From NCBI GenBank assembly GCA_003512365.1, contig DORI01000095.1, positions 4,127 through 40,831 on the forward strand: a DNA stretch of 36,705 nt. Direction: 5' to 3'. Below the pieces are notes generated by a model. The model was not told the DNA's origin, made no database searches, and saw nothing but the letters and a program-made list of their open reading frames with translations. The position numbers and the translations under genes were made by a program. Within the stretch, counting starts at the first letter, position 1. Each line of letters starts with the position of its first letter. This DNA is from Crocinitomicaceae bacterium. GTDB taxonomy: Bacteria; Bacteroidota; Bacteroidia; Flavobacteriales_D; Crocinitomicaceae. Shown here piece after piece: positions 1 through 8,543 of this stretch.

Positions 1-2
1 AG

Positions 3-404
3 GAGCGCAATGCCCCGTTATTTATTATGTTCGCTTATTGTATGGTCATGTACACTTTGTTCTGGTATAAAGACCCTCAACATCTTCTACCAAGTTATGT
101 GAATTCCTTACCCTTGACGGGTGCTGCTGTGGCGCTAGCCTTTGCTATAATAAACAACTGGACTAAAATCTCCTTACATGCCGGTGGAGCGGGTATATTG
201 GTGGGTTATTTGGTGGCGTTTCAAGCTAATCATATACAATCTTCTGTTGAACCTGTATTAATTAGCGTATTGCTTTCTGGACTCATCATGAGCTCTCGGT
301 ATATCCTAAACAAACATACCTTGATGCAACTTAATATTGGCTGGGCAGTAGCAGCGGTATTTTCATTTTTATTGAACTATTTTTATCCCTTATTTAACAA
401 ATGA
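3..404 (+). CDS. Integral membrane protein, 5' truncated by window edge (possibly PAP2-like)
   Basis: The reading frame is open to the left edge of the window, so the true start lies upstream; the ATG at 27 is probably internal. The visible part is almost entirely hydrophobic, with about five membrane segments and short polar links. A conserved-looking KISLHAGG segment resembles the KISxH signature I associate with PAP2-like membrane phosphatases of Bacteroidota, but the full phosphatase signature is not visible, so the catalytic role is uncertain. Its TGA stop overlaps the ATG of the next gene (ATGA at 401-404), so it is very likely co-transcribed with the lipoprotein and TPR genes that follow. 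Confidence 0.6.
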   Translation, partial: ERNAPLFIMFAYCMVMYTLFWYKDPQHLLPSYVNSLPLTGAAVALAFAIINNWTKISLHAGGAGILVGYLVAFQANHIQSSVEPVLISVLLSGLIMSSRYILNKHTLMQLNIGWAVAAVFSFLLNYFYPLFNK

Positions 405-943
405 AACTTTTGTCTTTTTTTATTTTACTAGTTGTATATTCTTGTTCTTTTTTAGATAAGGAAAGAACGGAGTACTTTAATCAACTAGACCAACTTGAAA
501 GTGAAATTAATGCCCTAGAGAGCAAATTGCTTTCTAATGAAATTGACACCATAGCGGCACTGCAGCGGGCAACAAACTCTGTAGAGTTACGATTTAAAAA
601 CTACTTAGTATTGGATACCATAAATATGCCCTTAGCAAAAAAACTTAATGAATATAAAGTAATGAGGCGTGCCTTAGGCCCATTAGGCGCACAATTTCAA
701 AAAGGTAAAAAATCGTTGCGAGAAGAACGCGAGACCTTAAAAAAACTTAGAACTGATATTGAAAATGGAAGTGGGAAAAGAGAAAAATACGGTGATTACA
801 TTTCCTTCGAAAGAGAAAAGGTTAAAAAAATTAGCATACTTATTGATGATTACATCAAACAGAAAAATAAGAACATGAATACATTCCATACGCTACATCC
901 AGAATTAAATGAATTTTCACTTTCCCTGTTGACAAAAAAATGA
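401..943 (+). CDS. Coiled-coil lipoprotein of unknown function
   Basis: A 180-residue protein with a short hydrophobic N-terminus and a lipobox ending at Cys15 (V-Y-S-C), so it is probably an envelope lipoprotein. The rest is charged and helical, with Glu/Lys/Leu-rich stretches that suggest a coiled coil (about residues 20-150). No catalytic motif is visible and I do not recognise a named family. It overlaps the preceding membrane-protein gene by 4 nt and the following TPR gene by 4 nt, so the three form a translationally coupled unit. The tight coupling suggests a shared envelope task, but its nature cannot be read from sequence. Confidence 0.75.
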   Translation: MKLLSFFILLVVYSCSFLDKERTEYFNQLDQLESEINALESKLLSNEIDTIAALQRATNSVELRFKNYLVLDTINMPLAKKLNEYKVMRRALGPLGAQFQKGKKSLREERETLKKLRTDIENGSGKREKYGDYISFEREKVKKISILIDDYIKQKNKNMNTFHTLHPELNEFSLSLLTKK

Positions 944-2781
944 TGCCTACTGAAGTTAGAATTTTGTTGGTAATTTTATTCTTAGGGTTTTCTTCCTCAA
1001 GCATTGCACAGCCTGCAGGTCAAAACGACCTACAATTAGCACAGTATTATTATTCAAATGGAGATTTTGAGAAGGCAACAATTTATTACGAAAAGTTATA
1101 TGCCAAAGATCCGTCAAAACAAATATTTCTTCGATATGTAGATTGTCTAATGCAATCTAAACAATATAAAACCATTGAAAAAATTTACAAACGTCAAATT
1201 AACTCGAACAGACAAGATTTCGACCTTCAAGTATCATTTGGACAATTTTACGAGGACATCGGAGAGCCTGTTAAATCAACCTCCATTTACGAAAATCTAA
1301 TTAAAAATTTACCTCCCTCTCCCACAAAAATCATTGAATTATACCGATCATTCCTCTCAAGAAAAAAATTAGACTTAGCTTTCGATTGCCTCAAGAAAGG
1401 AAAAAAAATAACCTCCTCGGGTTTTGAACTTCAGTTTTCAGAACTACATTTTTTAAGAGGAGAGAAAAAAGAAATGATTGAAGTTCTTGTTGTTTTTTTA
1501 GGTCAGAATCCCGAGATGCTCGACAACGTGCAACAATTATTGGCAAGTAAATTAAATCTTGAAGATCCGTCGAGTGCCGATTATTTAATAACAAAAGAAA
1601 TACTAGTATCGACGGCCCAAAAGTCAAATTCCCCTTTGATTATTTCCGAACTGGTAACGTGGATGTTCATACAATCCAAAAATTTCTCCGCTGCTTACAA
1701 TCAAACTGTTTCCCTAGAAAAACGTCTTGGAGGAGATGGATATCGAATTTATGATTTAGCGGTAATTTGTATGGAAAATAAAGCATATGAGGCGGCTCGA
1801 AAATGTTACTCCTACATATTAAATCAACCAAACTCTGAGTATATTATTGAAGCGCAACGAGGCTTGCTGAATGCTAGATACCTAGAACTTACAACGAATA
1901 GGAATTACAACGAGCAGGAAATTTCTGCCACAATCTTGGAATATGAACAGGCCTTGAGTAAGTATGGTAAGCAAGTAAAGACGCATTCGATAATTATAGA
2001 ATTGTCGCATATTTTGGCCTATTATGCTAATAAATCTTCCTCTGCCATTAGCCTATTAAAAGAAGCTTTGGCAATTTCCGGATTAACGGATATGCAGAAA
2101 GCTCAACTAAAAATGCAACTTGCAGACATCTATGTGTTAAGTGATGATATTTGGGAAGCCTCGCTTTTATATATGCAAATCGATAAGGATTTTAAATTTG
2201 AAGCAATTGGAAATGAAGCAAAGTATAAAAATGCCAGGATCTTTTATTACGATGGAGAATTTAATTATGCTCAGGCCCAGTTGGATGTGTTGAAAGAATC
2301 AACATCTAAATTGATAGCGAACGATGCCATTCAACTTTCGGTAACGATCACCGATAATTTTGGTTTAGACAGTAATTTTCAAGCCATGTTTTGGTTTGCA
2401 AAGTCTGAACTTCTCATTGAACAGCACAAATACAACGAGGCATTTCAATTAATGGATAGTATTCGCATCAACTTTCCTTATCATTCATTGGCCGACGAAA
2501 TGATGATGCGTAAGGGAAATGCAATGGAAATGCAAGGAAAATGGCTAGATGCCATAGCGTATTACGAAGATGTGTTGAAACTTCACCCTAAGGACATTCT
2601 AGCTGATGATGCGCTATTCCGCATCGGGGATATTAAAGAAAACATATTGTCGGAAAAAGAACAAGCGCTTGAAATTTACAAGCGCTTGTTAATGGATTAT
2701 AAATCGAGTTTATTTGGTGCTGAAGCTAGAAAACGTGTTCGAGCTATACGAGGCGACCAATTTATAGACGACGATCTTTGA
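940..2781 (+). CDS. Exported tetratricopeptide-repeat protein
   Basis: A 613-residue protein. Residues 1-23 form a signal peptide (hydrophobic core, S-I-A before Gln24), so it is exported. The mature part is a chain of helical hairpins of TPR type, clearest at residues 25-130 (QLAQYYYSNGDFEKA) and 510-600, where YNEAF, WLDAI and EQALEI units recur at about 34-36-residue spacing. TPR arrays hold proteins together; no enzymatic domain is seen. A second ATG at 943 follows immediately and could also be used. It overlaps the lipoprotein gene by 4 nt and is last in the operon. Its stop directly abuts the stop of the convergent acyl-CoA dehydrogenase, with no nucleotide between them. Confidence 0.85.
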   Translation: MMPTEVRILLVILFLGFSSSSIAQPAGQNDLQLAQYYYSNGDFEKATIYYEKLYAKDPSKQIFLRYVDCLMQSKQYKTIEKIYKRQINSNRQDFDLQVSFGQFYEDIGEPVKSTSIYENLIKNLPPSPTKIIELYRSFLSRKKLDLAFDCLKKGKKITSSGFELQFSELHFLRGEKKEMIEVLVVFLGQNPEMLDNVQQLLASKLNLEDPSSADYLITKEILVSTAQKSNSPLIISELVTWMFIQSKNFSAAYNQTVSLEKRLGGDGYRIYDLAVICMENKAYEAARKCYSYILNQPNSEYIIEAQRGLLNARYLELTTNRNYNEQEISATILEYEQALSKYGKQVKTHSIIIELSHILAYYANKSSSAISLLKEALAISGLTDMQKAQLKMQLADIYVLSDDIWEASLLYMQIDKDFKFEAIGNEAKYKNARIFYYDGEFNYAQAQLDVLKESTSKLIANDAIQLSVTITDNFGLDSNFQAMFWFAKSELLIEQHKYNEAFQLMDSIRINFPYHSLADEMMMRKGNAMEMQGKWLDAIAYYEDVLKLHPKDILADDALFRIGDIKENILSEKEQALEIYKRLLMDYKSSLFGAEARKRVRAIRGDQFIDDDL

Positions 2782-2789
2782 TTAAAGAT
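2774..2789. repeat. Inverted repeat spanning a tail-to-tail stop-codon junction
   Basis: Arms ATCTTT (2774-2779) and AAAGAT (2784-2789) with a 4-nt loop. It covers the last codons and stops of both the TPR gene and the convergent acyl-CoA dehydrogenase gene. There is no T-run, and a 6-bp AT-rich stem is weak, so a terminator role is only a possibility. Confidence 0.35.
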
Positions 2790-3978
2790 TAGGCATTTCA
2801 CGCGTAAAGGAAGGTATTCCCGTAACGTCCATCCCTGTTATCAATAAGTGAATGTCGTGTGTTCCTTCATAGGTGACGACAGATTCTAAGTTTGCCATAT
2901 GCCGCATCATAGAATATTCACTCGTAATACCCATTCCGCCATGAATTTGTCTCGCTTCACGTGCTATGTTTAAGGCAATCTCTACATTGTTCCTTTTGGC
3001 CATTGAAATTTGAGCAGATGTTGCTTTCCCTTCGTTTCTAAGTTGACCTAAACGTAGCGTCAACAATTGAGCCTTAGTGATTTCAGTAATCATTTCAGCC
3101 AATTTTTTCTGAATTAATTGAAACGCACCTATTGGAACATTAAATTGCGTTCGTTCTTTGGAATAACGCAGCGCTTGATCATAACAATCCATTGCAGCAC
3201 CTAGGGCTCCCCATGCAATTCCAAAACGTGCAGAATCCAAACAGCTTAAAGGCGCACCAAGACCAGTTCTTCCGGGAAGTATATTGCTTTTAGGCACTTT
3301 GACATCTACAAAAATAAGTTCTCCAGTAGCTGAAGCTCGCAGGGACAATTTGCCGTGCATTTCTGGTGTCGAGAAACCTTCCATCCCACGTTCAACAACC
3401 AATCCATGAATTCTCCCTGCTTCATCTTTAGCCCAAACAACAGCAATGTGAGCGAAAGGTGCATTTGAAATCCACATTTTTGCACCATTCAAGATAACAT
3501 TGTCGCCCGCGTCTTTAAAATTAGTAATCATACCGCCTGGGTTAGAGCCGTGATCTGGTTCAGTTAAACCAAAACAACCCATCATTTCTCCAGTCGCTAA
3601 TTTTGGAAGGTATTTCTTCTTTTGTTCTTCTGAGCCATATTTCCAAATTGGATACATCACCAAAGACGATTGAACTGATGCCGTTGAACGCAATCCTGAA
3701 TCACAGCGCTCTAATTCCTGCATTATTAATCCATAAGATATTTGGTCCAAACCAGGACCTCCATATTCTTCAGGAATGTAAGGGCCAAACGCACCGATTT
3801 CTCCAAGACCTTTCAGCAAATGCATTGGAAATGTAGCGTTTTCGTAGTGCTCATCAATGATTGGAGACACTTCTTTTTTTACCCAAGCACGCGCAGCATC
3901 CCGCACTAATTTGTGCTCATCGGATAACAAATCGTCCATGTTGTAATAATCAGGGTGAACATATTGATCAGTTCTCAT
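2782..3978 (-). CDS. gcdH: Acyl-CoA dehydrogenase, glutaryl-CoA dehydrogenase type
   Basis: A 398-residue flavoprotein of the acyl-CoA dehydrogenase superfamily, close to the length of mature human GCDH. Glutaryl-CoA dehydrogenase oxidises and decarboxylates glutaryl-CoA to crotonyl-CoA in lysine/tryptophan degradation. Subfamily assignment rests on the catalytic Glu371 in TYEGTHDIH, Arg97 in DSGLRS (the glutaryl-carboxylate-binding arginine of GCDH), the SVQSSLVM segment and the GCFGLTEPDHGS flavin-binding segment. There is no signal peptide, as expected for a cytoplasmic enzyme. It is transcribed alone. A TATTTTTG element with a TTG 16 nt further upstream precedes the ATG. Its stop abuts the stop of the convergent TPR gene. 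Confidence 0.9.
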   Translation of the reverse strand: MRTDQYVHPDYYNMDDLLSDEHKLVRDAARAWVKKEVSPIIDEHYENATFPMHLLKGLGEIGAFGPYIPEEYGGPGLDQISYGLIMQELERCDSGLRSTASVQSSLVMYPIWKYGSEEQKKKYLPKLATGEMMGCFGLTEPDHGSNPGGMITNFKDAGDNVILNGAKMWISNAPFAHIAVVWAKDEAGRIHGLVVERGMEGFSTPEMHGKLSLRASATGELIFVDVKVPKSNILPGRTGLGAPLSCLDSARFGIAWGALGAAMDCYDQALRYSKERTQFNVPIGAFQLIQKKLAEMITEITKAQLLTLRLGQLRNEGKATSAQISMAKRNNVEIALNIAREARQIHGGMGITSEYSMMRHMANLESVVTYEGTHDIHLLITGMDVTGIPSFTREMPNL

Positions 3979-3997
3979 AACTTTATTATTTTGACTG

Positions 3998-4024
3998 CAA
4001 AAATAAGCATAAAGTCAATGACAA
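3998..4024 (-). promoter_or_regulatory. Putative Bacteroidota-type promoter of gcdH
   Basis: Reading the minus strand, TTG (4022-4024), 16 nt, then TATTTTTG (3998-4005), matching the Bacteroidota consensus TTG-N17-TAnnTTTG with a spacer one short. The -7 element ends 19 nt before the gcdH start codon, giving a short leader. Confidence 0.5.
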
Positions 4025-4041
4025 GCCATCGTATTTCTTAT

Positions 4042-4049
4042 TATTTTCG
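4042..4049 (+). promoter_or_regulatory. -7-like element TATTTTCG next to the DUF4271 start
   Basis: One mismatch to TAnnTTTG. It ends 5 nt before the ATG at 4055, so transcription from it would start at or within a base or two of the start codon. No clear -33 TTG lies at the usual distance. Confidence 0.3.
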
Positions 4050-4054
4050 CGCAC

Positions 4055-4741
4055 ATGATTTGGTTGTCTGTACAGTTTTATTCCTTAGACTTGGTTTTGC
4101 ATGAACGCAATACTGGAATGACCTCTGCCTTACTTTTTGCCGTACTATTTGGATTTTTACTAATCGGTCTTGCTCGACTAAGTTACCCGAATCTATTTAG
4201 CATACTGCTTAAAAATTTCATCCGAATGAAACCTATTGATAATTCATTTGGAGAAGATAAAAAAATCAGCATTGGAACAAGTCTGCTTTTGAATGTCAAC
4301 TTTGTTTTTAGTCTTGGTTTAAGTTTGTTTCTTCTTGCAAAAAACCAACTTGACGTTGGTCTAGCCACACTTATTGCTGGAGGAGGCGCTCTCACCTACT
4401 TTGCCATTAATCAAATCGGCTTTCGAATTGTTTCAGTGGTTTCTGGTGAATCCAAACTTATCGATAACTTATCATTTATAAGTTCATCACTCCTGAATTT
4501 TGGTGGCGTTTTTCTTTTAATATTGGCGTTGATTTGGGCGTTAAACCCCGATTTGACCTATCTGTTGAGTTGGGTTTTGATAGTTTTTTTGTTTATATTT
4601 TATATCATTCGGATTTTCAAAGGCTTAAACATTACTTTTCGTCAGAAAATAAGTTGGTATTATTTAATTTTATATCTTTGCACCATTGAAATATTACCTG
4701 TTTTGATTGTTTCAAGAATCATCTGGCTAGAGTTTCAATAA
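4055..4741 (+). CDS. DUF4271 family integral membrane protein
   Basis: A 228-residue protein with about six hydrophobic segments (near residues 22-42, 77-97, 99-120, 140-162, 170-190 and 202-222) and a polar loop after an RLSYPNLF motif near residue 41. The pattern and its place directly upstream of uroporphyrinogen-III synthase match the DUF4271 family of Bacteroidota; the function is unknown. A downstream methionine (MTSALLFA, residue 22) is an alternative start, but the first ATG is preferred because it sits just after a -7-like element. The gene ends 29 nt before hemD and is probably co-transcribed with it. Confidence 0.8.
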   Translation: MIWLSVQFYSLDLVLHERNTGMTSALLFAVLFGFLLIGLARLSYPNLFSILLKNFIRMKPIDNSFGEDKKISIGTSLLLNVNFVFSLGLSLFLLAKNQLDVGLATLIAGGGALTYFAINQIGFRIVSVVSGESKLIDNLSFISSSLLNFGGVFLLILALIWALNPDLTYLLSWVLIVFLFIFYIIRIFKGLNITFRQKISWYYLILYLCTIEILPVLIVSRIIWLEFQ

Positions 4742-4770
4742 AGGAGATAGTTTTATTTAAACTTTGAGCG

Positions 4771-5520
4771 TTGGCAATAAAAAGTATTTTAGTCTCTCAA
4801 CCCAAGCCAGAAGGTGAAAAATCACCTTATTACGATTTAGCGGAAAAATATAAACTGAAAATTGACTTTCGACAATTCATAAAAGTTGAAGGTGTTGATG
4901 CAAAAGATTTTCGTGCTCAAAAAGTCAATCTACAAGACCATACAGCAATTATTTTAACTTCTAAAGTTGCGGTAGATCATTTCTTTAGAATAGCTGAAGA
5001 AACACGTTTTGAGGTTCCAGACACCATGAAATATTTCTGTATTACTGAAGCTGTAGCGCTTTATTTACAAAAATATGTGGCGTATCGTAAACGCAAGATT
5101 TTCTTCGGAAAACAAACGATTGATGAATTGGCTGATATCATGAAAAAACACAAAGAGGAAAAATTTCTTCTTCCATGTACAGACATTCTTCGAGACAATA
5201 TACCCGACACCTTAGAAAAGCAATTATTACCATTCACAAAAGTTATATTGTATAGAACAGTAGCTGCTGACTTATCTGATTTAGAGAATGTTTATTACGA
5301 TATGTTAGTCTTCTTTAGTCCAGGGGGAATAGAATCTTTATTCAAGAATTTTCCGGATTTTAAGCAAAATGAAACAGTGATTGCGGCATTTGGGCCGACT
5401 ACGGCAAATGCAGTGGTGAAACACAATCTTCGCTTGGATGTTCACGCCCCACATCCTAAAGCACCATCCATGGTGGGAGCAATTGAGTTGTTTATAAAAG
5501 AGCAGCTGAAAAAAAAGTAA
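4771..5520 (+). CDS. hemD: Uroporphyrinogen-III synthase
   Basis: A 249-residue protein with the two-lobe Rossmann-like pattern of HemD, which cyclises and inverts ring D of hydroxymethylbilane to make uroporphyrinogen III for haem and sirohaem. Family signs are the N-terminal ILVSQPKPEG, the ILTSKVAVDHFF segment, the LVFFSPGGIESL segment near residue 180 and the AAFGPTTANAV segment near 210. The only plausible start is TTG at 4771: an in-frame TGA lies two codons upstream and no ATG is available before the conserved N-terminus. An AAGGAG at 4741-4746 is too far upstream (about 25 nt) to serve as a normal ribosome-binding site. It follows the DUF4271 gene and ends 1 nt from the convergent sirtuin stop. 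Confidence 0.88.
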   Translation: MAIKSILVSQPKPEGEKSPYYDLAEKYKLKIDFRQFIKVEGVDAKDFRAQKVNLQDHTAIILTSKVAVDHFFRIAEETRFEVPDTMKYFCITEAVALYLQKYVAYRKRKIFFGKQTIDELADIMKKHKEEKFLLPCTDILRDNIPDTLEKQLLPFTKVILYRTVAADLSDLENVYYDMLVFFSPGGIESLFKNFPDFKQNETVIAAFGPTTANAVVKHNLRLDVHAPHPKAPSMVGAIELFIKEQLKKK

Positions 5521-5521
5521 G

Positions 5522-6205
5522 TTACGTTAAGTTTAAACTAGGTAGAACTTCTACCGCTGATCCCTGGTATTGTTCAAAAAAACTTGGTATGTTAAATTCA
5601 TTCACATGTAGATCGACAATTATTTTTCGGCAATTTGATGACGCTTCATGAATGAGCCCTGCAGCTGGATACACCTGAAGGGAGGTTCCGATGACAAGTA
5701 AAATATCAGCTGAAGCGATAATTTCTGCTGCTTGTTGGTAAGCTGGAACATCTTCTCCAAACCAAACCACATGAGGGCGAAGGCGGTATCCATCATCACA
5801 TACATCACTTATTTTTAGTTCCCATCCGTTAACGGGATAATACTTTTTTTCTTGATTTGGCCCAGAGGATTTTGCCATCCTTATATTACCATGAAGATGC
5901 AGCACATTACGAGAGCCAGCTCGTTCGTGTAAATCATCTATGTTTTGCGTAATGACGAATGTTTCAAAGCTTTCTTCCCATTTCACAAGTTGAATGTGTG
6001 CTTCATTTGGAAATGATTCAAGAATCTGTTTTCTGCGTTGGTTGTAAAAATCAGATACTAAATTTGCATCCTTTTTCCACGCTTTAGGTGTTGCCACATC
6101 TTCAATGTTGTGTTTTTCCCATAAACCACCACTGTCGCGAAAAGTAGAAATTCCACTTTCAGCACTCATACCTGCTCCTGAAAAAACCACTAATTTCTTT
6201 TTCAT
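5522..6205 (-). CDS. cobB: Sir2-family NAD-dependent protein deacylase, class III type without a zinc-cysteine tetrad
   Basis: A 227-residue sirtuin from the ATG at 6205; an upstream extension to 6232 adds nine residues before the canonical start and is unlikely. NAD-binding GAGMSAESGI (10-19), TQNIDDLHERAG (86-97), catalytic His105 (LHLHG) and GTSLQVYPA (173-181) are all present. Tyr54 and Arg57 form the YxxR pair that in SIRT5/CobB-type sirtuins binds succinyl or malonyl groups, so acidic-acyl removal is inferred. The usual four zinc cysteines are missing: only Cys136 remains between His105 and RPHVVWFGE. I recall similar loss in other Flavobacteriales sirtuins. It is divergent from the secreted protein gene at 6258 and convergent with hemD. 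Confidence 0.88.
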   Translation of the reverse strand: MKKKLVVFSGAGMSAESGISTFRDSGGLWEKHNIEDVATPKAWKKDANLVSDFYNQRRKQILESFPNEAHIQLVKWEESFETFVITQNIDDLHERAGSRNVLHLHGNIRMAKSSGPNQEKKYYPVNGWELKISDVCDDGYRLRPHVVWFGEDVPAYQQAAEIIASADILLVIGTSLQVYPAAGLIHEASSNCRKIIVDLHVNEFNIPSFFEQYQGSAVEVLPSLNLT

Positions 6206-6257
6206 ATTGAAAGTTTGTGTTAAATTTACCACTCTAATAATATTAAAAAAATCAACT

Positions 6258-7718
6258 ATGAAAAAATTATTACTAAGTATCGCTGTTTTTGCAGGTATTG
6301 GTGGGTTAAAAGCTCAAACTCCTGTTGGAACTGTAGTTAACAATTTCACATTGACAGATATCAATGGAACAACACACGACTTGTTTTCTTACTTGGACGC
6401 AGGTAAAATGGTTGTCATTGATGTATCTGCAACTTGGTGTGGACCTTGTTGGTCATATCATAACACTGGTGCATTAAATAATTTCTATAACCAATATGGC
6501 CCAAGTGGAACAAATCAAGCTATGGTTTTCTTTGTAGAGGGTGATCCATCTACGACATCTGCTGACTTAAATGGAACAGGCGCCAATACTCAAGGAAATT
6601 GGGTTTCAGGTGAAAACATGCCAATCATTGACTTGGCCACTTCGGCATCGTTCGAAAATACTGGAATGTCGATTGATTACTTTCCTGAAATGTATGTTAT
6701 TTGTCCTAATCGCGTAATTGTTGCATCAGGAGTAGCAGGAGCAATTGGTTCTGTTACTAATTTAGCAAGCTACTTAGGGCAATGTCCTCCTCCAGCATCT
6801 CAACCAGTTGATGTTTCTGCATTGTCATACAAGGGTGATTTAGTACATTGCGAAGGGTCTTACACGCCAAAAGTTCAAATTCAAAATAACGGAACTACTG
6901 CCTTAACCTCTGCGACTATAACAGTTACTCAAGGTGGAAATACGGTATCAACAGGCACTTATTCTGGAAATTTAGCTACCTATGGTGTTGCAACTGTGAA
7001 TTGTACTCCAATCGCTAACTTTACAGGAGGAGCTTTAGCAGTGACCGTTACAACAACAGGCGATGCTGAAGCGATAAACAATGTAGTTAATGCTTCAATT
7101 GGATTAGCCGTTAATGCGGTTTCTCAAATAGTAACTGTAGATATTACTACAGATCGTTATGCTTCTGAGACATCTTGGAATATCAAAAATGCAGCAGGCG
7201 CTGTTGTTGCTTCAGGTGGTGGGTCCTGGACTGATTTAACCGCAAATGGTACAACAGTAAGACCACAGGTCACTGCAAACTTACAACCAAGCTCATGTTA
7301 TACATTTGAAATTTTAGATGCGTATGGAGACGGTATCTGCTGTTCATACGGAAATGGGGTTTACGCCGTAAAAGACGTGAATGGAACGGTATTGGCAACA
7401 GGTGGTGAATTTGCAGACAATGAGGTTTCTGCATTTAAAACTGGTGTTCTTTCAGTTAATGAGTTGAATACTATTGCTTTGAATGTATTCCCTAACCCTG
7501 CAACAGAAGCTGTAAATGTTGTGTTTGAAGCAACAGCTTCTGATTACGCTGTATCTCTTTCAGACTTACAAGGAAGAACAGTAGCTTCTCAAACTATTGA
7601 GAACGCTAATGGAACTCAAACCATCGTTTTCGCAACAGATAATGTAGCGAAAGGTAGTTACATCGTAACTGTTCGTTCGAATGGTGCGACTACTACAAAA
7701 AATGTGGTTGTTAAATAA
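6258..7718 (+). CDS. Secreted thioredoxin-fold protein with type IX secretion sorting domain
   Basis: A 486-residue multidomain protein starting at the ATG at 6258, which begins a clean signal peptide (residues 1-20, ending K-A-Q); a longer upstream frame overlaps the divergent sirtuin and is not credible. Residues about 25-185 form a thioredoxin/TlpA-like domain with active site C61-G-P-C64 (ATWCGPCW). Next comes a beta-rich CARDB-like segment (about 190-300), then a domain with a DAYGDGICCSYGNG motif (about 300-400) common in secreted Bacteroidota proteins. The C-terminal ~80 residues are a type A Por secretion sorting domain (NVFPNPA ... LQGR ... GSYIVTVRSNG). It is predicted to cross the outer membrane by the T9SS and be surface-anchored or released. 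The partner substrate is unknown. A strong terminator follows. Confidence 0.88.
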   Translation: MKKLLLSIAVFAGIGGLKAQTPVGTVVNNFTLTDINGTTHDLFSYLDAGKMVVIDVSATWCGPCWSYHNTGALNNFYNQYGPSGTNQAMVFFVEGDPSTTSADLNGTGANTQGNWVSGENMPIIDLATSASFENTGMSIDYFPEMYVICPNRVIVASGVAGAIGSVTNLASYLGQCPPPASQPVDVSALSYKGDLVHCEGSYTPKVQIQNNGTTALTSATITVTQGGNTVSTGTYSGNLATYGVATVNCTPIANFTGGALAVTVTTTGDAEAINNVVNASIGLAVNAVSQIVTVDITTDRYASETSWNIKNAAGAVVASGGGSWTDLTANGTTVRPQVTANLQPSSCYTFEILDAYGDGICCSYGNGVYAVKDVNGTVLATGGEFADNEVSAFKTGVLSVNELNTIALNVFPNPATEAVNVVFEATASDYAVSLSDLQGRTVASQTIENANGTQTIVFATDNVAKGSYIVTVRSNGATTTKNVVVK

Positions 7719-7735
7719 TAATTTTCTTTTCTTTT

Positions 7736-7768
7736 AAAAAGGCTGTGTAATACACAGCCTTTTTTTTT
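7736..7768 (+). terminator. Rho-independent terminator after the T9SS protein gene
   Basis: GGCTGTGT (7741-7748) pairs with ACACAGCC (7752-7759) around a 3-nt loop, flanked by A5 before and T9 after. It lies 18 nt after the stop codon and isolates the secreted-protein gene from the next operon. Confidence 0.9.
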
Positions 7769-7832
7769 AGTTTTTTTCTTCCCGCTTTTATTTTTTAGTT
7801 TTTTATTGTTTAACTTCGACGTATACCCTAGT

Positions 7833-8543
7833 ATGACGCGTTCGATAATCATTATTCCTACTTACAACGAGATTAACAATGTTGAGTCCATGACGCGCGC
7901 CATATTTAGTCAAGAGCTCGATTGTCATGTTTTATTTATTGACGACAACAGCCCTGATGGAACGGCCGATAAAATTCAGAGCTTACAAACAGAATTTGAT
8001 GGTAAGGTTTTTTTAGAGAAACGTTCTGGAAAGCTTGGATTAGGAACTGCCTATGTTCATGGTTTCAACTATTGTTTAAGCAAAGGGTATACACATGTTT
8101 TTGAGATGGATTGTGATTTTTCACATGACCCAAAAGATTTAAAAAGACTAAGAGAAGCCTGTGATAACGGAGCAGATCTAGCCATAGGTTCGAGGTATTG
8201 TGCAGGCGGTAAAATCGAAAATTGGCCTCTTTCTCGTTGGTTGATTTCTTATTTTGCAAGTGTTTATGTAAGGGCAATATTGTGGATTGGTATCAAAGAC
8301 ACTACCGCTGGATTTAAATGCTACAAAAGAGAGGTCTTAGAAAAGATCAAACTTCAAAATATACCTTTCAAAGGATATGCATTTCAAGTTTGCATGAAGT
8401 ATGCAGCAATTAAAAAAGGTTTTAAACTCAAAGAGATTCCAATAACATTCGTAGATAGACAATTTGGGGAATCAAAAATGAGTACAAAAATATTCAAAGA
8501 GGCTTTTTTTGGTGTTTGGAAAATGAAAAAAATGGACTTATGA
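7833..8543 (+). CDS. Polyprenol monophosphomannose synthase (DPM1-like GT2 glycosyltransferase)
   Basis: A 236-residue family 2 glycosyltransferase. It has DDNSPDGT (37-44), the DCD metal/nucleotide motif (93-95, EMDCDFSHDP) and a GSRY segment, as in dolichol-phosphate mannose synthase. It probably transfers mannose from GDP-mannose to a polyprenyl phosphate at the inner face of the membrane. The catalytic domain is complete but there is no C-terminal membrane extension, as in the soluble DPM1 type. The ATG at 7833 gives the conserved TRSIIIIPTYNE start; a TTG 27 nt upstream is less likely. The stop overlaps the dihydroorotase start (ATGA), so the two are translationally coupled. Confidence 0.87.
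   Translation: MTRSIIIIPTYNEINNVESMTRAIFSQELDCHVLFIDDNSPDGTADKIQSLQTEFDGKVFLEKRSGKLGLGTAYVHGFNYCLSKGYTHVFEMDCDFSHDPKDLKRLREACDNGADLAIGSRYCAGGKIENWPLSRWLISYFASVYVRAILWIGIKDTTAGFKCYKREVLEKIKLQNIPFKGYAFQVCMKYAAIKKGFKLKEIPITFVDRQFGESKMSTKIFKEAFFGVWKMKKMDL

Noticed and set aside
4741..4746. AAGGAG as ribosome-binding site for hemD
   Set aside because: About 25 nt from the TTG start, too far; Bacteroidota rarely rely on Shine-Dalgarno sites.
6105..6257. N-terminal extension of the secreted thioredoxin-fold protein
   Set aside because: It overlaps the divergent sirtuin gene and would bury a clear signal peptide that begins at 6258.
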